In this document: positions 37,978 through 46,590 of the stretch, in pieces
How positions within the stretch are numbered: position 1 is the first letter of the stretch
Layout of the letters: every line of letters starts with the position of its first letter
DNA from: Streptomyces ochraceiscleroticus
GTDB lineage: Bacteria > Actinomycetota > Actinomycetes > Streptomycetales > Streptomycetaceae
Assembly: GCF_000720485.1 (NCBI RefSeq)
Contig: NZ_JOAX01000001.1
Location: 124,001 to 188,000 of the forward strand
DNA: 64,000 nucleotides
Reading direction: 5' to 3'
The notes under the pieces: model-generated
Seen by the model: only the letters and a program-made list of their open reading frames with translations
What the model was told of the DNA's origin: nothing
The model's database searches: none
Position numbers and translations under genes: made by a program

Positions 37978-39351
37978 GTGACCCGCAACGAGCCCGAGAC
38001 CCAGCCGCACACTCATCCGCATGCGCACGGCCACAGCCATGGCCACGGACCCGCCGCGCCCGTCTCCCACCACCTGCGCAAGGTCATCGCCGCGGTACTG
38101 ATCCCGTTCGCCCTGGCGGTGGGCGTCGGACTGATCGCCCTCTGGCCCGGCGGCGCGCCCGCGCACAAGCCGTCGGGGGTCGGCTTCGACCAGGAGACCC
38201 AGTCCGCGCGGGTCGTCCGGCTGACGAAGGTGGACTGCGCGGACGTCAACGCGCAGCAACAGCAGCAGATGCAGCAGCAACAGCCGCCGACGGGACCCGG
38301 CAGCGGCGCGCAGCAGAACGCGCAGAGCTGCGAGCAGGCCACCATCGAGGTCACCACCGGCAAGGACACGGGCCACCGCTTCAAGACCGTGGTGACGCCG
38401 GACGCCTCGCGCCGTTACACCGAGGGCCAGGGCGTCGTGGTGGCGTACGCGCCCAAGGCGCCCCGGGACCTGCAGTACTCGGTCACCGACGTGGACCGCA
38501 CCTTCCCGATGTGGGTGCTGGCCGCGGTGTTCGCACTGGCGGTGGTGGTCGTCGGGCGGCTGCGCGGGGTACTGGCACTGGTCGCGCTGGCGGCGAGCTT
38601 CGCCGTCCTCACGCTGTTCATCCTGCCGGCCATCCTGCAGGGCTCGAATCCGCTGCTGGTGGCGGTGGTCGGGGGCAGCGCGATCATGCTCATCGCGCTC
38701 TACATGTGTCACGGCCTGACGGCCCGTACATCGGTCGCGGTGCTCGGCACGCTGGCGTCACTGCTGCTGATCGGGCTGCTGGGATCGGTGTTCATCGGCT
38801 GGGCGCAGCTGACGGGCAACACGGACGACCAGACGGGGCTGGTGCACAGCCTCTACCCGGGCATCGAGATCCGCGGTCTGCTGCTGGCGGGGATCATCAT
38901 CGGGTCGCTGGGCGTGCTGGACGACGTGACCGTGACCCAGACGGCGGCCGTGTGGGAGCTGCGGGACGCCGACCCGACGGCGAGCCGGCGGAAGATCTAC
39001 GGGGCGGCGATGCGGATCGGGCGGGACCACATCGCGTCGGTGGTGAACACGCTGGTACTGGCGTACGCGGGCGCCGCGCTCCCGTTGCTCCTGCTGTTCT
39101 CCATCGCACGCAGCAGTGTCGGTACGGTCGCCACCAGCGAGGTGGTGGCCGAGGAGATCATCCGGACGCTCGTGGGCAGCATCGGGCTCGTCGCTTCCGT
39201 ACCGCTGACCACGCTGCTGGCGGTACTGGTGGTCTCCGCGGACCGGGGCAGCCGGAGCGGGCCGCGCACGGAGCACGGCCGGGAGGCCGGTCCGGGGCCC
39301 GGGCAGCCGGGCAGCAGACGCGGTGGACGGGGCCGCCGCCGCAAGCGCTGA
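37978..39351 (+). CDS. YibE/F-family integral membrane protein
   Basis: A ~457-residue membrane protein. A His-rich N-terminus (TQPHTHPHAHGHSHGHG) precedes one helix near residue 35-55, an extracytoplasmic region of ~100 residues with a Gln-rich stretch, and then a block of about seven helices with the family's GSLGVLDDVTVTQTAAVWEL signature. The function of YibE/F proteins is not established; transport has been suggested. The GTG at 37978 is a best guess, with an in-frame GTG at 37939 as alternative. The arrangement next to ssgA is the same in S. coelicolor as far as I recall. Confidence 0.82.
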   Translation: MTRNEPETQPHTHPHAHGHSHGHGPAAPVSHHLRKVIAAVLIPFALAVGVGLIALWPGGAPAHKPSGVGFDQETQSARVVRLTKVDCADVNAQQQQQMQQQQPPTGPGSGAQQNAQSCEQATIEVTTGKDTGHRFKTVVTPDASRRYTEGQGVVVAYAPKAPRDLQYSVTDVDRTFPMWVLAAVFALAVVVVGRLRGVLALVALAASFAVLTLFILPAILQGSNPLLVAVVGGSAIMLIALYMCHGLTARTSVAVLGTLASLLLIGLLGSVFIGWAQLTGNTDDQTGLVHSLYPGIEIRGLLLAGIIIGSLGVLDDVTVTQTAAVWELRDADPTASRRKIYGAAMRIGRDHIASVVNTLVLAYAGAALPLLLLFSIARSSVGTVATSEVVAEEIIRTLVGSIGLVASVPLTTLLAVLVVSADRGSRSGPRTEHGREAGPGPGQPGSRRGGRGRRRKR

Positions 39352-39368
39352 CCGGGCCGGACCGGCGG

Positions 39369-39794
39369 TCAGCCCGCTCGTTGCGCGTTCGCGAAGATCC
39401 GGTCCAGCTCCGCGTCGAGCGTGCCGCAGATCTCCTCCTGGCCGAGCGGCACCAGCCGGTCCGTACGGTCCAGGAAGGCGACCAGCGGAGCCGCACCGAC
39501 GCGGAAAAGAGCCTGCTCGGAGCCCACCTGCAGACTGACGAAGACGTCACTGAGGTGCGCGCCCGAGGCCGGCTCCACGTGGATGTCCCCTTCACCGGCC
39601 GGCCGGCTCAGACCGTCCAGGAGGAGTTCCCGGCTGAACGCCCAGGTCACCGGGGCGTCACCCGGGAGATCGAACGTGAAGCGCACGGCATAGGGATCGG
39701 CGCTGTCGAAATCGAGCTCCACCGGAATCCGGAAGGCGAGTTCCTCGGAGACGATGAAGCTCATCATCACTTCTGCCTGCACTGTTTGGCTCAT
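39369..39794 (-). CDS. ssgA: Sporulation-specific cell division protein SsgA
   Basis: A 141-residue SALP-family protein that, in Streptomyces, activates sporulation septation by directing SsgB and FtsZ to future septum sites. Family sequence runs throughout: VQAEVMMSF near the start, FRIPVELDF, DAPVTWAFSRELLLDGL, ALFRVGAAPLVAFLDRTDRLVPLG. Its identity as SsgA rather than another SALP rests on this sequence and on the upstream IclR-type gene. The ATG at 39794 is chosen over the adjacent TTG at 39797; the ribosome-binding site is weak (GGGGCAG). SsgR is known to activate ssgA. Confidence 0.93.
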   Translation of the reverse strand: MSQTVQAEVMMSFIVSEELAFRIPVELDFDSADPYAVRFTFDLPGDAPVTWAFSRELLLDGLSRPAGEGDIHVEPASGAHLSDVFVSLQVGSEQALFRVGAAPLVAFLDRTDRLVPLGQEEICGTLDAELDRIFANAQRAG

Positions 39795-39899
39795 CAACCA
39801 CTGCCCCGCACTACTTGATCGAAGTGGCCGGTAATGATCCGCCGACCGCTATTGACGCCATCGTCGACCAGTTGCCGACAGATCACAAGGAGTAATTTT

Positions 39900-40676
39900 T
39901 CAGATACTGATAGAGAAGGCCAGCGTCATAAGGGTCGACTCTGCCATCCTCTGTACCTTTTCGGTTACAGCCAGCAGTCTCTCCGCCTCACCTGCGGGGA
40001 GAGAAATCGCCACGGTCGCCGCCGCCGAACCGACCTGAATGGGAATTGCCGAACACACCGTACCGATGGCATATTCCTCGCGTTCGACGGCGAGTTGGGC
40101 CTTACGCACCGTGTTCAACCGGTGCAGCAGATCGCCCTCCGTCCGTACGGAATGGGGCGTGAGCGACTGCACTTGGTACCGGGAAAGATGATCTTTCCGC
40201 CCCTCTTCGTCGAGTTGGGCCAGCAGGCACTGGCCTATCGCGTGCGCGTGAGCGGTCGTACGGAAGTCCGCCCATTCCTCGACCGGCGGCCGCTCCGGAT
40301 CGTCGCTCACCGCGACCACCTCCACCTCGCCCGCGTGGTACACGGCGAAATACAGCGCGGCGCCCACCTCTTGACCGATGGCCGAGAGCGCCTGCGCGAT
40401 CCGGGAGTAACGCCGGCGGCGGGCCCCTGACCGGCCGATGAGCTCGGCGGCCTCGCCGAGGAGGAACACGCCGTTCTCACGCTGGAGATATCCCTCGTGG
40501 GTCAGAGTGCGCAGCAGGTGGTACGTGGTCGGGAGGGGATAACCGGTCTCCCTGGCCAGTTGTTTGGCGGGCGCGCCGCGCGGGTGGGCGGCCACCGCTT
40601 CGAGGAGGCGCAGCGCCCGCTGGACGGAGCCGATCAGTGTCGGGGAAGTCGTGGATGCGTCGTTCGCCGTGGCCAA
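39900..40676 (-). CDS. ssgR: IclR-family activator SsgR
   Basis: A ~258-residue IclR-type regulator with an N-terminal winged HTH (SVQRALRLLEAVAAHPRGAPAKQLARETGYPLPTTYHLLR, about residues 20-75, shown here in parts) and a C-terminal effector domain. In S. coelicolor SsgR activates ssgA directly and links it to development. The TTG at 40676 (LATANDAS) is preferred, with GGGGG upstream; the frame is open much further but that part lacks family sequence. ssgA starts 105 bp downstream on the same strand. Confidence 0.9.
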   Translation of the reverse strand: MATANDASTTSPTLIGSVQRALRLLEAVAAHPRGAPAKQLARETGYPLPTTYHLLRTLTHEGYLQRENGVFLLGEAAELIGRSGARRRRYSRIAQALSAIGQEVGAALYFAVYHAGEVEVVAVSDDPERPPVEEWADFRTTAHAHAIGQCLLAQLDEEGRKDHLSRYQVQSLTPHSVRTEGDLLHRLNTVRKAQLAVEREEYAIGTVCSAIPIQVGSAAATVAISLPAGEAERLLAVTEKVQRMAESTLMTLAFSISI

Positions 40677-41127
40677 GACCAACCCCCAGGACAGGTCGCC
40701 GGGGTGCCGACCCCGGGCTCGGGCCCCGCGCCCGCGCCGCGTGCGCTTTCCGGTCACCGTCCGCGCCGTCCAGACCGGCCGGACCGGCCGGACATTCCGG
40801 AGCGTCGGCATCCGGAAGGCGCCCCGCGTCGGCACTCTAACGTGAGCGCTGCGGAGGGCAGGTCGATTAGCTTGCGAATTACCTCGGGCGGCGCATTTCT
40901 TGACTTGGCCGGAAGCCCACCTGTCGCGAGCGCCCCGGACATCAGTTCGCAAAGACAAACCCGTGCGGAGGAACCGCGGTACGGATACAAGAACGAACAA
41001 CGGGACGAACGGCAGAAACGAACAAAAGGCGTCCCGATCCCCCTGAGGGGGAACGGGACGCCCGACGATTCGCCGCGGTGTCACCACTCGCGCGGTATCA
41101 CCACTCGCTGTGCGGTGAACGCGCAGC
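40677..41127. other. Region upstream of ssgR
   Basis: About 450 bp without a supported gene. It is noticeably richer in A around 40960-41030 than its surroundings. It should contain the ssgR promoter(s) and, at its far end, the terminator of the small membrane-protein gene (41028-41062). No small RNA or operator can be named from sequence. Confidence 0.5.
41028..41062 (-). terminator. Terminator hairpin downstream of the DUF5326 gene
   Basis: 16-bp arms GGCGTCCCGATCCCCC and its near-perfect complement (one mismatch) around TGA, about 80 bp past the stop codon of the minus-strand gene at 41142. An A-rich stretch on the plus strand (T-rich on the transcript) follows. Confidence 0.82.
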
Positions 41128-41141
41128 TCACCGAATGAGGG

Positions 41142-41345
41142 CTACGACGACGATCCGCTGAACCTGCGGACGAGGTAGACGACACCCGCGATCAGCGCCA
41201 CCGCCAGCAGGATCTTGAAGAGCAGCCCGATGAGAAAGCCCACGACGCTGCCGATCAGCCCGCCGAAGACGACCAGCAGGATGACGGGTACCGCGACCCA
41301 CTTCACCCACCACGGAAGTCCCGCGAATATCTCCTTCACGGCCAT
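41142..41345 (-). CDS. Small DUF5326-type membrane protein
   Basis: A 67-residue protein, MAVKEIFAGLPWWVKWVAV at the start, with two hydrophobic segments (about residues 14-35 and 38-58) and a C-terminal RRFSGSSS. It belongs to a small actinomycete family of unknown function. The ATG at 41345 is chosen over an upstream frame because the family begins there. It ends at its own terminator (41028-41062). Confidence 0.75.
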   Translation of the reverse strand: MAVKEIFAGLPWWVKWVAVPVILLVVFGGLIGSVVGFLIGLLFKILLAVALIAGVVYLVRRFSGSSS

Positions 41346-41545
41346 TGCTCTGCCCTGCTTTCTGGTCGTCGCCCGGTACTCGCCCGGCCCGCCCGGCTCC
41401 TGTCCGATCCCGCCCTGCACCATCGATGCTAGGACGCCGCCCGGCCACATTGGGGGCCCGCGGCCCCGGCTGTCCCCTGAGCCTTCCCCTACGGGTACGG
41501 AAGGCCCGCCTCGGCTGCCCGGAGGAGCCGGCCGGGCTCTCCGGC

Positions 41546-41863
41546 TCAGCTCTCCGGCGGCGAGAAGATCACCATGACCCGCAGGTCCTCGGTGATGTGG
41601 TGGAACTTGTGCGGCACCCCGGCCGGTACATACACCACGCTGCCCCGTGCGACCTGCGTCGTCTCCATCCCCACCGTGATCGACGCGCGCCCGCTCACCA
41701 CCAGGTACACCTCGTCCTGCTGGTGCGGCGCCTGCGGATCGCTGCTGCCGGCGTCCAGCGCGTACAGCCCGGCCGACATGTTCCGCTCCCGCAGGAACTG
41801 CAAGTACGCGCCGTCGTTGGCGGCCCGTTCCGCCTCCAGCTCCTCCAGCCTGAACGCCTTCAT
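41546..41863 (-). CDS. Single-domain cupin protein
   Basis: A 105-residue small beta-barrel protein. The cupin motifs APHQQDEVYLVVSGRA and the second motif YVPAGVPHKFHHI supply the likely metal ligands (His, Gln/Glu, His). It may be a dioxygenase, isomerase or sensor; the activity cannot be assigned. The ATG at 41863 lies 48 bp from the divergent holin-like gene. Confidence 0.85.
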   Translation of the reverse strand: MKAFRLEELEAERAANDGAYLQFLRERNMSAGLYALDAGSSDPQAPHQQDEVYLVVSGRASITVGMETTQVARGSVVYVPAGVPHKFHHITEDLRVMVIFSPPES

Positions 41864-41911
41864 CACCCGCGCACCCCTCACTGCTGCCGTCGTGTCTGCG
41901 ACGATCCCACC

Positions 41912-42289
41912 ATGAAGAATTTTCTGGTCAAGACGATCGCCAACGCCGCGGCCCTCGCCGTGGCCACCTGGCTGCTCAGCGACATCACGCTGACCGGCAC
42001 CAGCACCGGCAACAAGGTCTGGACGCTGATCCTCGTCGCGCTGATCTTCGGCGTCGTCAACGTCATCGTGAAGCCCGTGGTGAAGCTGCTGTCGTTCCCG
42101 CTCTTCATCCTCACCCTGGGCCTGATCACGCTCGTGATCAACGCCCTGATGCTGATGCTGACATCCTGGCTGGCGGGCAAGCTCGACCTCGCCTTCCACG
42201 TCGACGGCTTCTGGACCGCGGTACTGGGCGGCCTGATCGTCTCGATCGTCTCCTGGGCGCTGCACGTGATCCTGCCGGACGAGGACTGA
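41912..42289 (+). CDS. Phage-holin-family (PF04020-type) membrane protein
   Basis: A 125-residue protein with four hydrophobic helices. The VNVIVKPVVKLLSFPLFILTLGL segment is characteristic of this widespread small membrane family, named after a phage holin although cellular members have no shown lytic role. The ATG is at 41912. The decayed tyrosine-phosphatase remnant follows directly in the same direction. Confidence 0.85.
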   Translation: MKNFLVKTIANAAALAVATWLLSDITLTGTSTGNKVWTLILVALIFGVVNVIVKPVVKLLSFPLFILTLGLITLVINALMLMLTSWLAGKLDLAFHVDGFWTAVLGGLIVSIVSWALHVILPDED

Positions 42290-42315
42290 GCCACACGGCC
42301 CGGAGCACGGCGCCC

Positions 42316-42494
42316 GGCACGCACGCCACGGCCGTCCTCGATCCCGACTTTCCCGACCCGAACTACGGCGGCGTGACAGGCTTCGAGGACTGCCCGGCAC
42401 GGTCGAGGCCGTCTGCGAGGACCTGCTGACGGTCGTCCGGGACGAGCCGGCCGGGCGGAAGATGCTCGACGAGAAGGCAGGGACGAGCCCATGA
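42316..42494 (+). pseudogene. ptpA: Remnant of a low-molecular-weight protein tyrosine phosphatase
   Basis: No intact frame is present, but the sequence reads DFPDPNYGGVTGFEDC in one frame and, after one missing base near 42394, GTVEAVCEDLLTVVRDEP in the next, ending at TGA 42492-42494. This is the C-terminal end of LMW-PTPs (PDPYYGGxxGFExCLxxVE). The N-terminal two thirds, with the CxxNxCRS catalytic loop, are absent. The stop overlaps the ATG of the next gene (ATGA), a relic of translational coupling. As I recall, S. coelicolor ptpA occupies the same position between a holin-like gene and a cystathionine gamma-lyase gene. Confidence 0.78.
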
Positions 42495-43639
42495 CAGGCG
42501 ACGACGCGCGCATCACCGGCGACAGCACCCGGGCCGTACGGGCCGGCCTCCCCGAGGCCGAGGCGTACCACCCGACCCTCCCCGGGCCGGTCTTCGCGGC
42601 CCACTACCACCTGCCGGGCGACGCCTCCGGGCCGTACACCTACGGCCGCGAGTCCAACCCGACCTGGACCCTCCTCGAAGAGGCGATCTCGGAACTGGAG
42701 TCGCCCGGCGCGCCGGCCCGCACGTCGGTCTTCGCCTCCGGGATGGCCGCGATCTCCGCGGTCCTCTTCTCCCAGGTCCGCACCGGTGACGTGGTCGTCC
42801 TGCCGAACGACTGCTACCAGCTCATGCCCGCCGTACGGGAGCGCCTGGAGAGCTACGGCGTCGAGGTCCGCACCGCCCCGACCGCCGGGGACGCCCAGCT
42901 CGACGTACTGGACGGCGCCCGGCTGCTGTGGATCGAGACACCCTCCAACCCGGGCCTGGACGTCTGCGACATCCGCCGGCTCGCCGAGGCCGCGCACGCC
43001 CAGGGCACGCTGGTCGCCGTCGACAACACCCTCGCCACGCCGCTCGGCCAGCGCCCGCTCGACCTCGGCGCCGATTTCTCCGTGGCCAGCGGTACGAAGG
43101 CGCTGACCGGCCACGGTGACATCCTGCTGGGCTATGTCACCACCCGCGACCAGGCACTCACGGACTCCGTACGGCAGTGGCGCAAGACCGTCGGCGCGAT
43201 CCCCGGCCCGATGGAGGCGTGGCTCGCGCACCGGTCGCTGGCCACGCTGGCGTTGCGCGTCGAGCGGCAGGCGGTGGGCGCGCTGGCGGTCGCCGAGGCG
43301 CTGCGCGACCGCCCGGAGGTCACCGGGCTGCGCCACCCGGGGCTGCCGACCGATCCCGCGCACGCGGGCGCGGTGGCCCAGATGCGCCCCGGACGCTTCG
43401 GCTGCGTCGTCTCCTTCGTCCTGCCGGACAAGGCGCACGCGGAACGTTTTCTGGCCGAACTGACGCTGGTGGACGACGCGACGAGTTTTGGGGGAGTACG
43501 GTCGACGGCCGAGCGGCGTGGACGCTGGGGCGGTGACGCCGTACCGGACGGGTTCATCCGCTTCTCCGTCGGCGCCGAGGACCCGGACGACTTGGTCGCG
43601 GACGTACTCCGGGCCTTGGACGGGGCCGCGCGGGAGTAG
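42491..43639 (+). CDS. Cystathionine gamma-lyase-type PLP enzyme
   Basis: A 382-residue protein of the Cys/Met metabolism PLP family. Landmarks are YGRESNPTWTLLEEAISELE, ASGMAAISAVL, VDNTLATPL and the PLP-lysine site SGTKALTGHGD near residue 206. It probably cleaves cystathionine to cysteine in reverse transsulfuration, though gamma-synthase-like or C-S-lyase activities cannot be excluded. The ATG at 42491 overlaps the stop of the decayed phosphatase gene; GCAGGGACGAG supplies the ribosome-binding site. Confidence 0.9.
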   Translation: MTGDDARITGDSTRAVRAGLPEAEAYHPTLPGPVFAAHYHLPGDASGPYTYGRESNPTWTLLEEAISELESPGAPARTSVFASGMAAISAVLFSQVRTGDVVVLPNDCYQLMPAVRERLESYGVEVRTAPTAGDAQLDVLDGARLLWIETPSNPGLDVCDIRRLAEAAHAQGTLVAVDNTLATPLGQRPLDLGADFSVASGTKALTGHGDILLGYVTTRDQALTDSVRQWRKTVGAIPGPMEAWLAHRSLATLALRVERQAVGALAVAEALRDRPEVTGLRHPGLPTDPAHAGAVAQMRPGRFGCVVSFVLPDKAHAERFLAELTLVDDATSFGGVRSTAERRGRWGGDAVPDGFIRFSVGAEDPDDLVADVLRALDGAARE

Positions 43640-43873
43640 TTCCGTCCGGCACCGCTCCGCCGGTGGGCCCGTCGGCCGACATCGGCCGTACGCACAGCAG
43701 ACGGTCCGAGCCTCCCCCCTCTTGGCTCGGACCGCCCTCGGTTCAATGCGCAACGAACCGCATAATCAAGGCTAGTTGACTCAGCGTCAGTGTCCAATCA
43801 CGCTAGCGACACAGCCCTATCGACAAATTTATAGTGGCCCCGCGAGCAGGCATTCCAGAAGAAGGGGGTATGG

Positions 43874-44770
43874 ATGGATCTGGCGCTGTTGCGCACCTTC
43901 GTCACTGTGCACCGGGCCGGCTCCTTCACCCGTGCCGCCGCCCTCCTCGGACTCTCCCAGCCCGCGGTGACCAGTCAGATACGGTCGCTGGAACGCCAGC
44001 TAGGCCGTCCGCTGTTTCTGCGGAGGCCACGCGGGGTCATCGCCACCACCGTCGGCGACGAACTCGCCCACAAGATCGCCCCGCATCTCGACGCGCTCAC
44101 CGAGATCACCGAAGCCGGGCTCGACGAGGAATCCGTCACCCGCACTCTCCATCTCGCCGGGCCCCCGGAGTTCGCCGCCGAACGCGCCCTCCCGGCCCTC
44201 GCCCCGCTCATCGACCGGGGTCTCGCCGTCCGCACCTCCTTCGGTTCCGCCGAAGAGCTGCTCAGCGGGCTTGCCGCCGGCCACCACGATCTCGCCGTCA
44301 CCACCGCCCGGCCGCGCGGCGGCCTGCTCACCGCGACCCCGCTGTGCGACGAGGAACACGTCCTGGTCGCCGCGCCCCGCTGGGCAGCACGGATCGGCGG
44401 CCCGGCCGGCCTCCAGGACCGCGGCCCGAAGGCCCTCGACCCGGTACCGGTGGTCGAGGTCCACGAGAGCCTGCCGCTGATCACCCGGTACTGGTCCGCC
44501 GTCTTCGACGCCCGGCCCACGGCCCCCGCCGCCGTGATAGCCGCCGACCTGCGCGCGGTACTGGCCTGCGCGGCGGCCGGCGCCGGGATCGCCGTCGTAC
44601 CGCGCTACCTCGCCGCGCCGGCGCTCGACCGCGGCGAGGTGGTCTCGCTGCTGGACCCGCCGGTGCCGCCGCTGCGCACATACTTCCTCGTCGTCCGCAC
44701 CGGGACGCTCGCCCTGCCGCACATCGCCCGCGCGCACGAGTGGCTGCTGCGGGCCGCTGCGGCCTGGTGA
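43874..44770 (+). CDS. LysR-family transcriptional regulator
   Basis: A 298-residue regulator. The N-terminal HTH (MDLALLRTFVTVHRAGSF...LGLSQPAVTSQIRSLERQLG, about residues 1-60) is followed by an effector-binding domain. The ATG at 43874 has AGAAGGGGG upstream. No divergently transcribed target lies beside it; the preceding gene runs in the same direction and ends 234 bp away. The AT-rich ACAAATTTATAG near 43823 is in the expected promoter zone. Confidence 0.9.
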   Translation: MDLALLRTFVTVHRAGSFTRAAALLGLSQPAVTSQIRSLERQLGRPLFLRRPRGVIATTVGDELAHKIAPHLDALTEITEAGLDEESVTRTLHLAGPPEFAAERALPALAPLIDRGLAVRTSFGSAEELLSGLAAGHHDLAVTTARPRGGLLTATPLCDEEHVLVAAPRWAARIGGPAGLQDRGPKALDPVPVVEVHESLPLITRYWSAVFDARPTAPAAVIAADLRAVLACAAAGAGIAVVPRYLAAPALDRGEVVSLLDPPVPPLRTYFLVVRTGTLALPHIARAHEWLLRAAAAW

Positions 44771-44918
44771 CCGGCGGGTAGAGCTACCGCACTGGTGAGC
44801 GGCGTGGAGGGGTTCGTTCCGGCGCTGACCGGGGCGTATCCGGCGCGCCTGCGGCCGGATGTCACGCACCCCGCAAGACGCGGGTTTCACCAGCCGTCGA
44901 AAGCGGCATCTGTCCCCT

Positions 44919-45398
44919 ATGACCGTACGGCCAGTCGTCAAACGCACCGCCCGCGCGATCCTGCTCGACGGTGACGACCTCATCCTGATCAAGCGCACCA
45001 AGCCGGGACGGAACCCGTACTGGATCACGCCGGGCGGCGGCGTGGAGCCCGAGGACGCCACCGTGATCGACGCCCTCCACCGGGAGGTGGACGAGGAGCT
45101 GGGCGCCAAGGTCAAGGATGTGGTCCCGGTCTTCGTCGACACGGTCGAGCACGTCACGGACGGCGGCGTGGACGGCGTGAAGGTCCAGCACTTCTTCGTC
45201 TGCCGGCTCGACTCCATGGACCTGACCAGGCGGCACGGCCCCGAGATGGAGGAGCCGTGCGGGGAGTACGAGATCGTGCGGGTGCCGTTCACGCGCGTCG
45301 GGATCGCCTCCGTCGAGGTCGTACCGCTCTCCCTGCGGCACTATCTCGACGCCAACATCGAAGGCGTCCGGGCGCTGCACGCACCCGATCTGGGCTAA
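44919..45398 (+). CDS. NUDIX hydrolase
   Basis: A 159-residue pyrophosphohydrolase with the complete Nudix box (GGGVEPEDATVIDALHREVDEELG, here partly quoted; catalytic REVDEEL glutamates near residues 60-64). Substrates of such proteins are nucleoside diphosphates linked to another moiety; none can be assigned. The ATG at 44919 (MTVRPVVKRTARAILL) is chosen because it begins at the Nudix fold; an ATG at 44859 would add 20 non-conserved residues. Three parS sites follow its stop. Confidence 0.9.
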   Translation: MTVRPVVKRTARAILLDGDDLILIKRTKPGRNPYWITPGGGVEPEDATVIDALHREVDEELGAKVKDVVPVFVDTVEHVTDGGVDGVKVQHFFVCRLDSMDLTRRHGPEMEEPCGEYEIVRVPFTRVGIASVEVVPLSLRHYLDANIEGVRALHAPDLG

Positions 45399-45422
45399 GG
45401 GCCCACCTCGTACGAACCGTCC

Positions 45423-45501
45423 GTTTCACGTGAAACATCCACGTCCACGTCGGTTCACTTCCGACTGTTTCACGTGAAACACGACATGTTTCACGTGAAA
45501 C
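45423..45501. promoter_or_regulatory. parS: Cluster of three parS sites
   Basis: Exact copies of GTTTCACGTGAAAC at 45423-45436, 45467-45480 and 45488-45501, in the spacer between the convergent NUDIX and PPOX-type genes. The last two are 21 bp apart start to start, two helical turns, so ParB dimers would sit on the same DNA face. Confidence 0.95.
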
Positions 45502-45516
45502 AGACGTCGCCCTGGT

Positions 45517-46587
45517 CTAGCCGAACCAGCCGCGGAAGTCGCCGGAGTCCGCCGGTGCCCGCTGCTGCACGAGCGCCAGTACTCGCTCCGCCTCTTCCTG
45601 GAAAGAAGAGGGGTTGGGGGTGCGGGGCCGGGCCGGCGCCGCTTCCGCCGGTTCTTCCGGTGTCTCCTCCCGACGCCGGGAGTGGGCCGGCGTCTCTTCC
45701 CGACGCCGGTAGGGGGCCCGATCGGCCGCCTCGGCCGCTGCGCCGAAGAAATCGCCGCCCTTGCGCTTCACATCGTCCGTGCCCCAGGCGCGGTCGCCGC
45801 GCTCCTGCCGGGGGACCTTCTGCAGGTGGGGTATGTGCTTGGCGCAGTGGATGTACGCCTCCTCCACCTCGACAGCCACCCATAGCTGTGCGCGCCGCCC
45901 TGGAATCGGGTCGACCGGCAGCTCGGGGTGGCGTACCCGCATCTCCTCGTCCGGGACGACCCAGGCCCGCCCGTTCACATGCAGGCCGATCCGGTCGCGC
46001 AGGAAGTCCACGAAGAGGATGCCCAGCCGCGGGTTCTCGGAGAGGTTGCCGAGCGAGGCCAGCACGCCGTTGCCGCGGTACTCGGGGTAGATCAGGGTGC
46101 GCTCGTCCAGCACGCGGACGAAGCCGGGCGGCCCGGCCCGGAAGGTCGAGTCGCACTCGCCGTTCCCGTCCGCGGTCGCCAGGAAGAACATCTCCTGGCG
46201 GCCGACGAACTCCCGCATGCGCGCATTGAGATGGTCCAGGACCTGGTCGCGGTAGAAGCGGTCGGCGCGGTCGGTCGTCCCCATCCGCTCCTGCACGAGG
46301 TGCTCACCGTCGCTGCCGGGCCGCTCGGCCCGCTCGTCGACGGCCCAGCTCGGGACCGGCCGCACGGCCGACCGCTCGTACGCCTGCGAAGGACCGGACC
46401 GCTCGTGCTTCTCCGCAGTCGAGCCGGGTCTCTCGTGCGTGGGCGCAGCCGGGCTGGGGCGCTCGTAGGTGTACACATCCGGGTACTCGCTCGCGTACCG
46501 GCCGGGGTACTGGACCGCGTACTCGTCCGGATACGGGCTCGCAGGCTCACCCGAGTAACCCCAGCGGCTGCTGTCTTCGGTGCTCAA
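45517..46587 (-). CDS. Pyridoxamine-5'-phosphate-oxidase-like FMN-binding protein
   Basis: A 356-residue protein. The N-terminal ~100 residues (Tyr/Pro/Ser/Arg-rich, disordered) and the C-terminal ~90 residues flank a split-barrel flavin-binding domain (about 110-265) with EMFFLATADGNGECDSTFRAG and GNLSENPRLGILFVDF. Such proteins often act on heme, pyridoxal or nitro compounds, or as flavin reductases. The TTG at 46587 is chosen for GGGAGAG 8 nt upstream. It begins 3 bp after the flavohemoglobin-like gene stop, so the two are an operon and may act together. Confidence 0.82.
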   Translation of the reverse strand: MSTEDSSRWGYSGEPASPYPDEYAVQYPGRYASEYPDVYTYERPSPAAPTHERPGSTAEKHERSGPSQAYERSAVRPVPSWAVDERAERPGSDGEHLVQERMGTTDRADRFYRDQVLDHLNARMREFVGRQEMFFLATADGNGECDSTFRAGPPGFVRVLDERTLIYPEYRGNGVLASLGNLSENPRLGILFVDFLRDRIGLHVNGRAWVVPDEEMRVRHPELPVDPIPGRRAQLWVAVEVEEAYIHCAKHIPHLQKVPRQERGDRAWGTDDVKRKGGDFFGAAAEAADRAPYRRREETPAHSRRREETPEEPAEAAPARPRTPNPSSFQEEAERVLALVQQRAPADSGDFRGWFG

Positions 46588-46590
46588 GTA

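Noticed and set aside
45474-46229. A plus-strand frame starting MKHDMFHVKQ at the triple parS
   Set aside because: The MFHVK start is produced by parS itself (ATGTTTCACGTGAAA); the rest is antisense of the PPOX-like gene.
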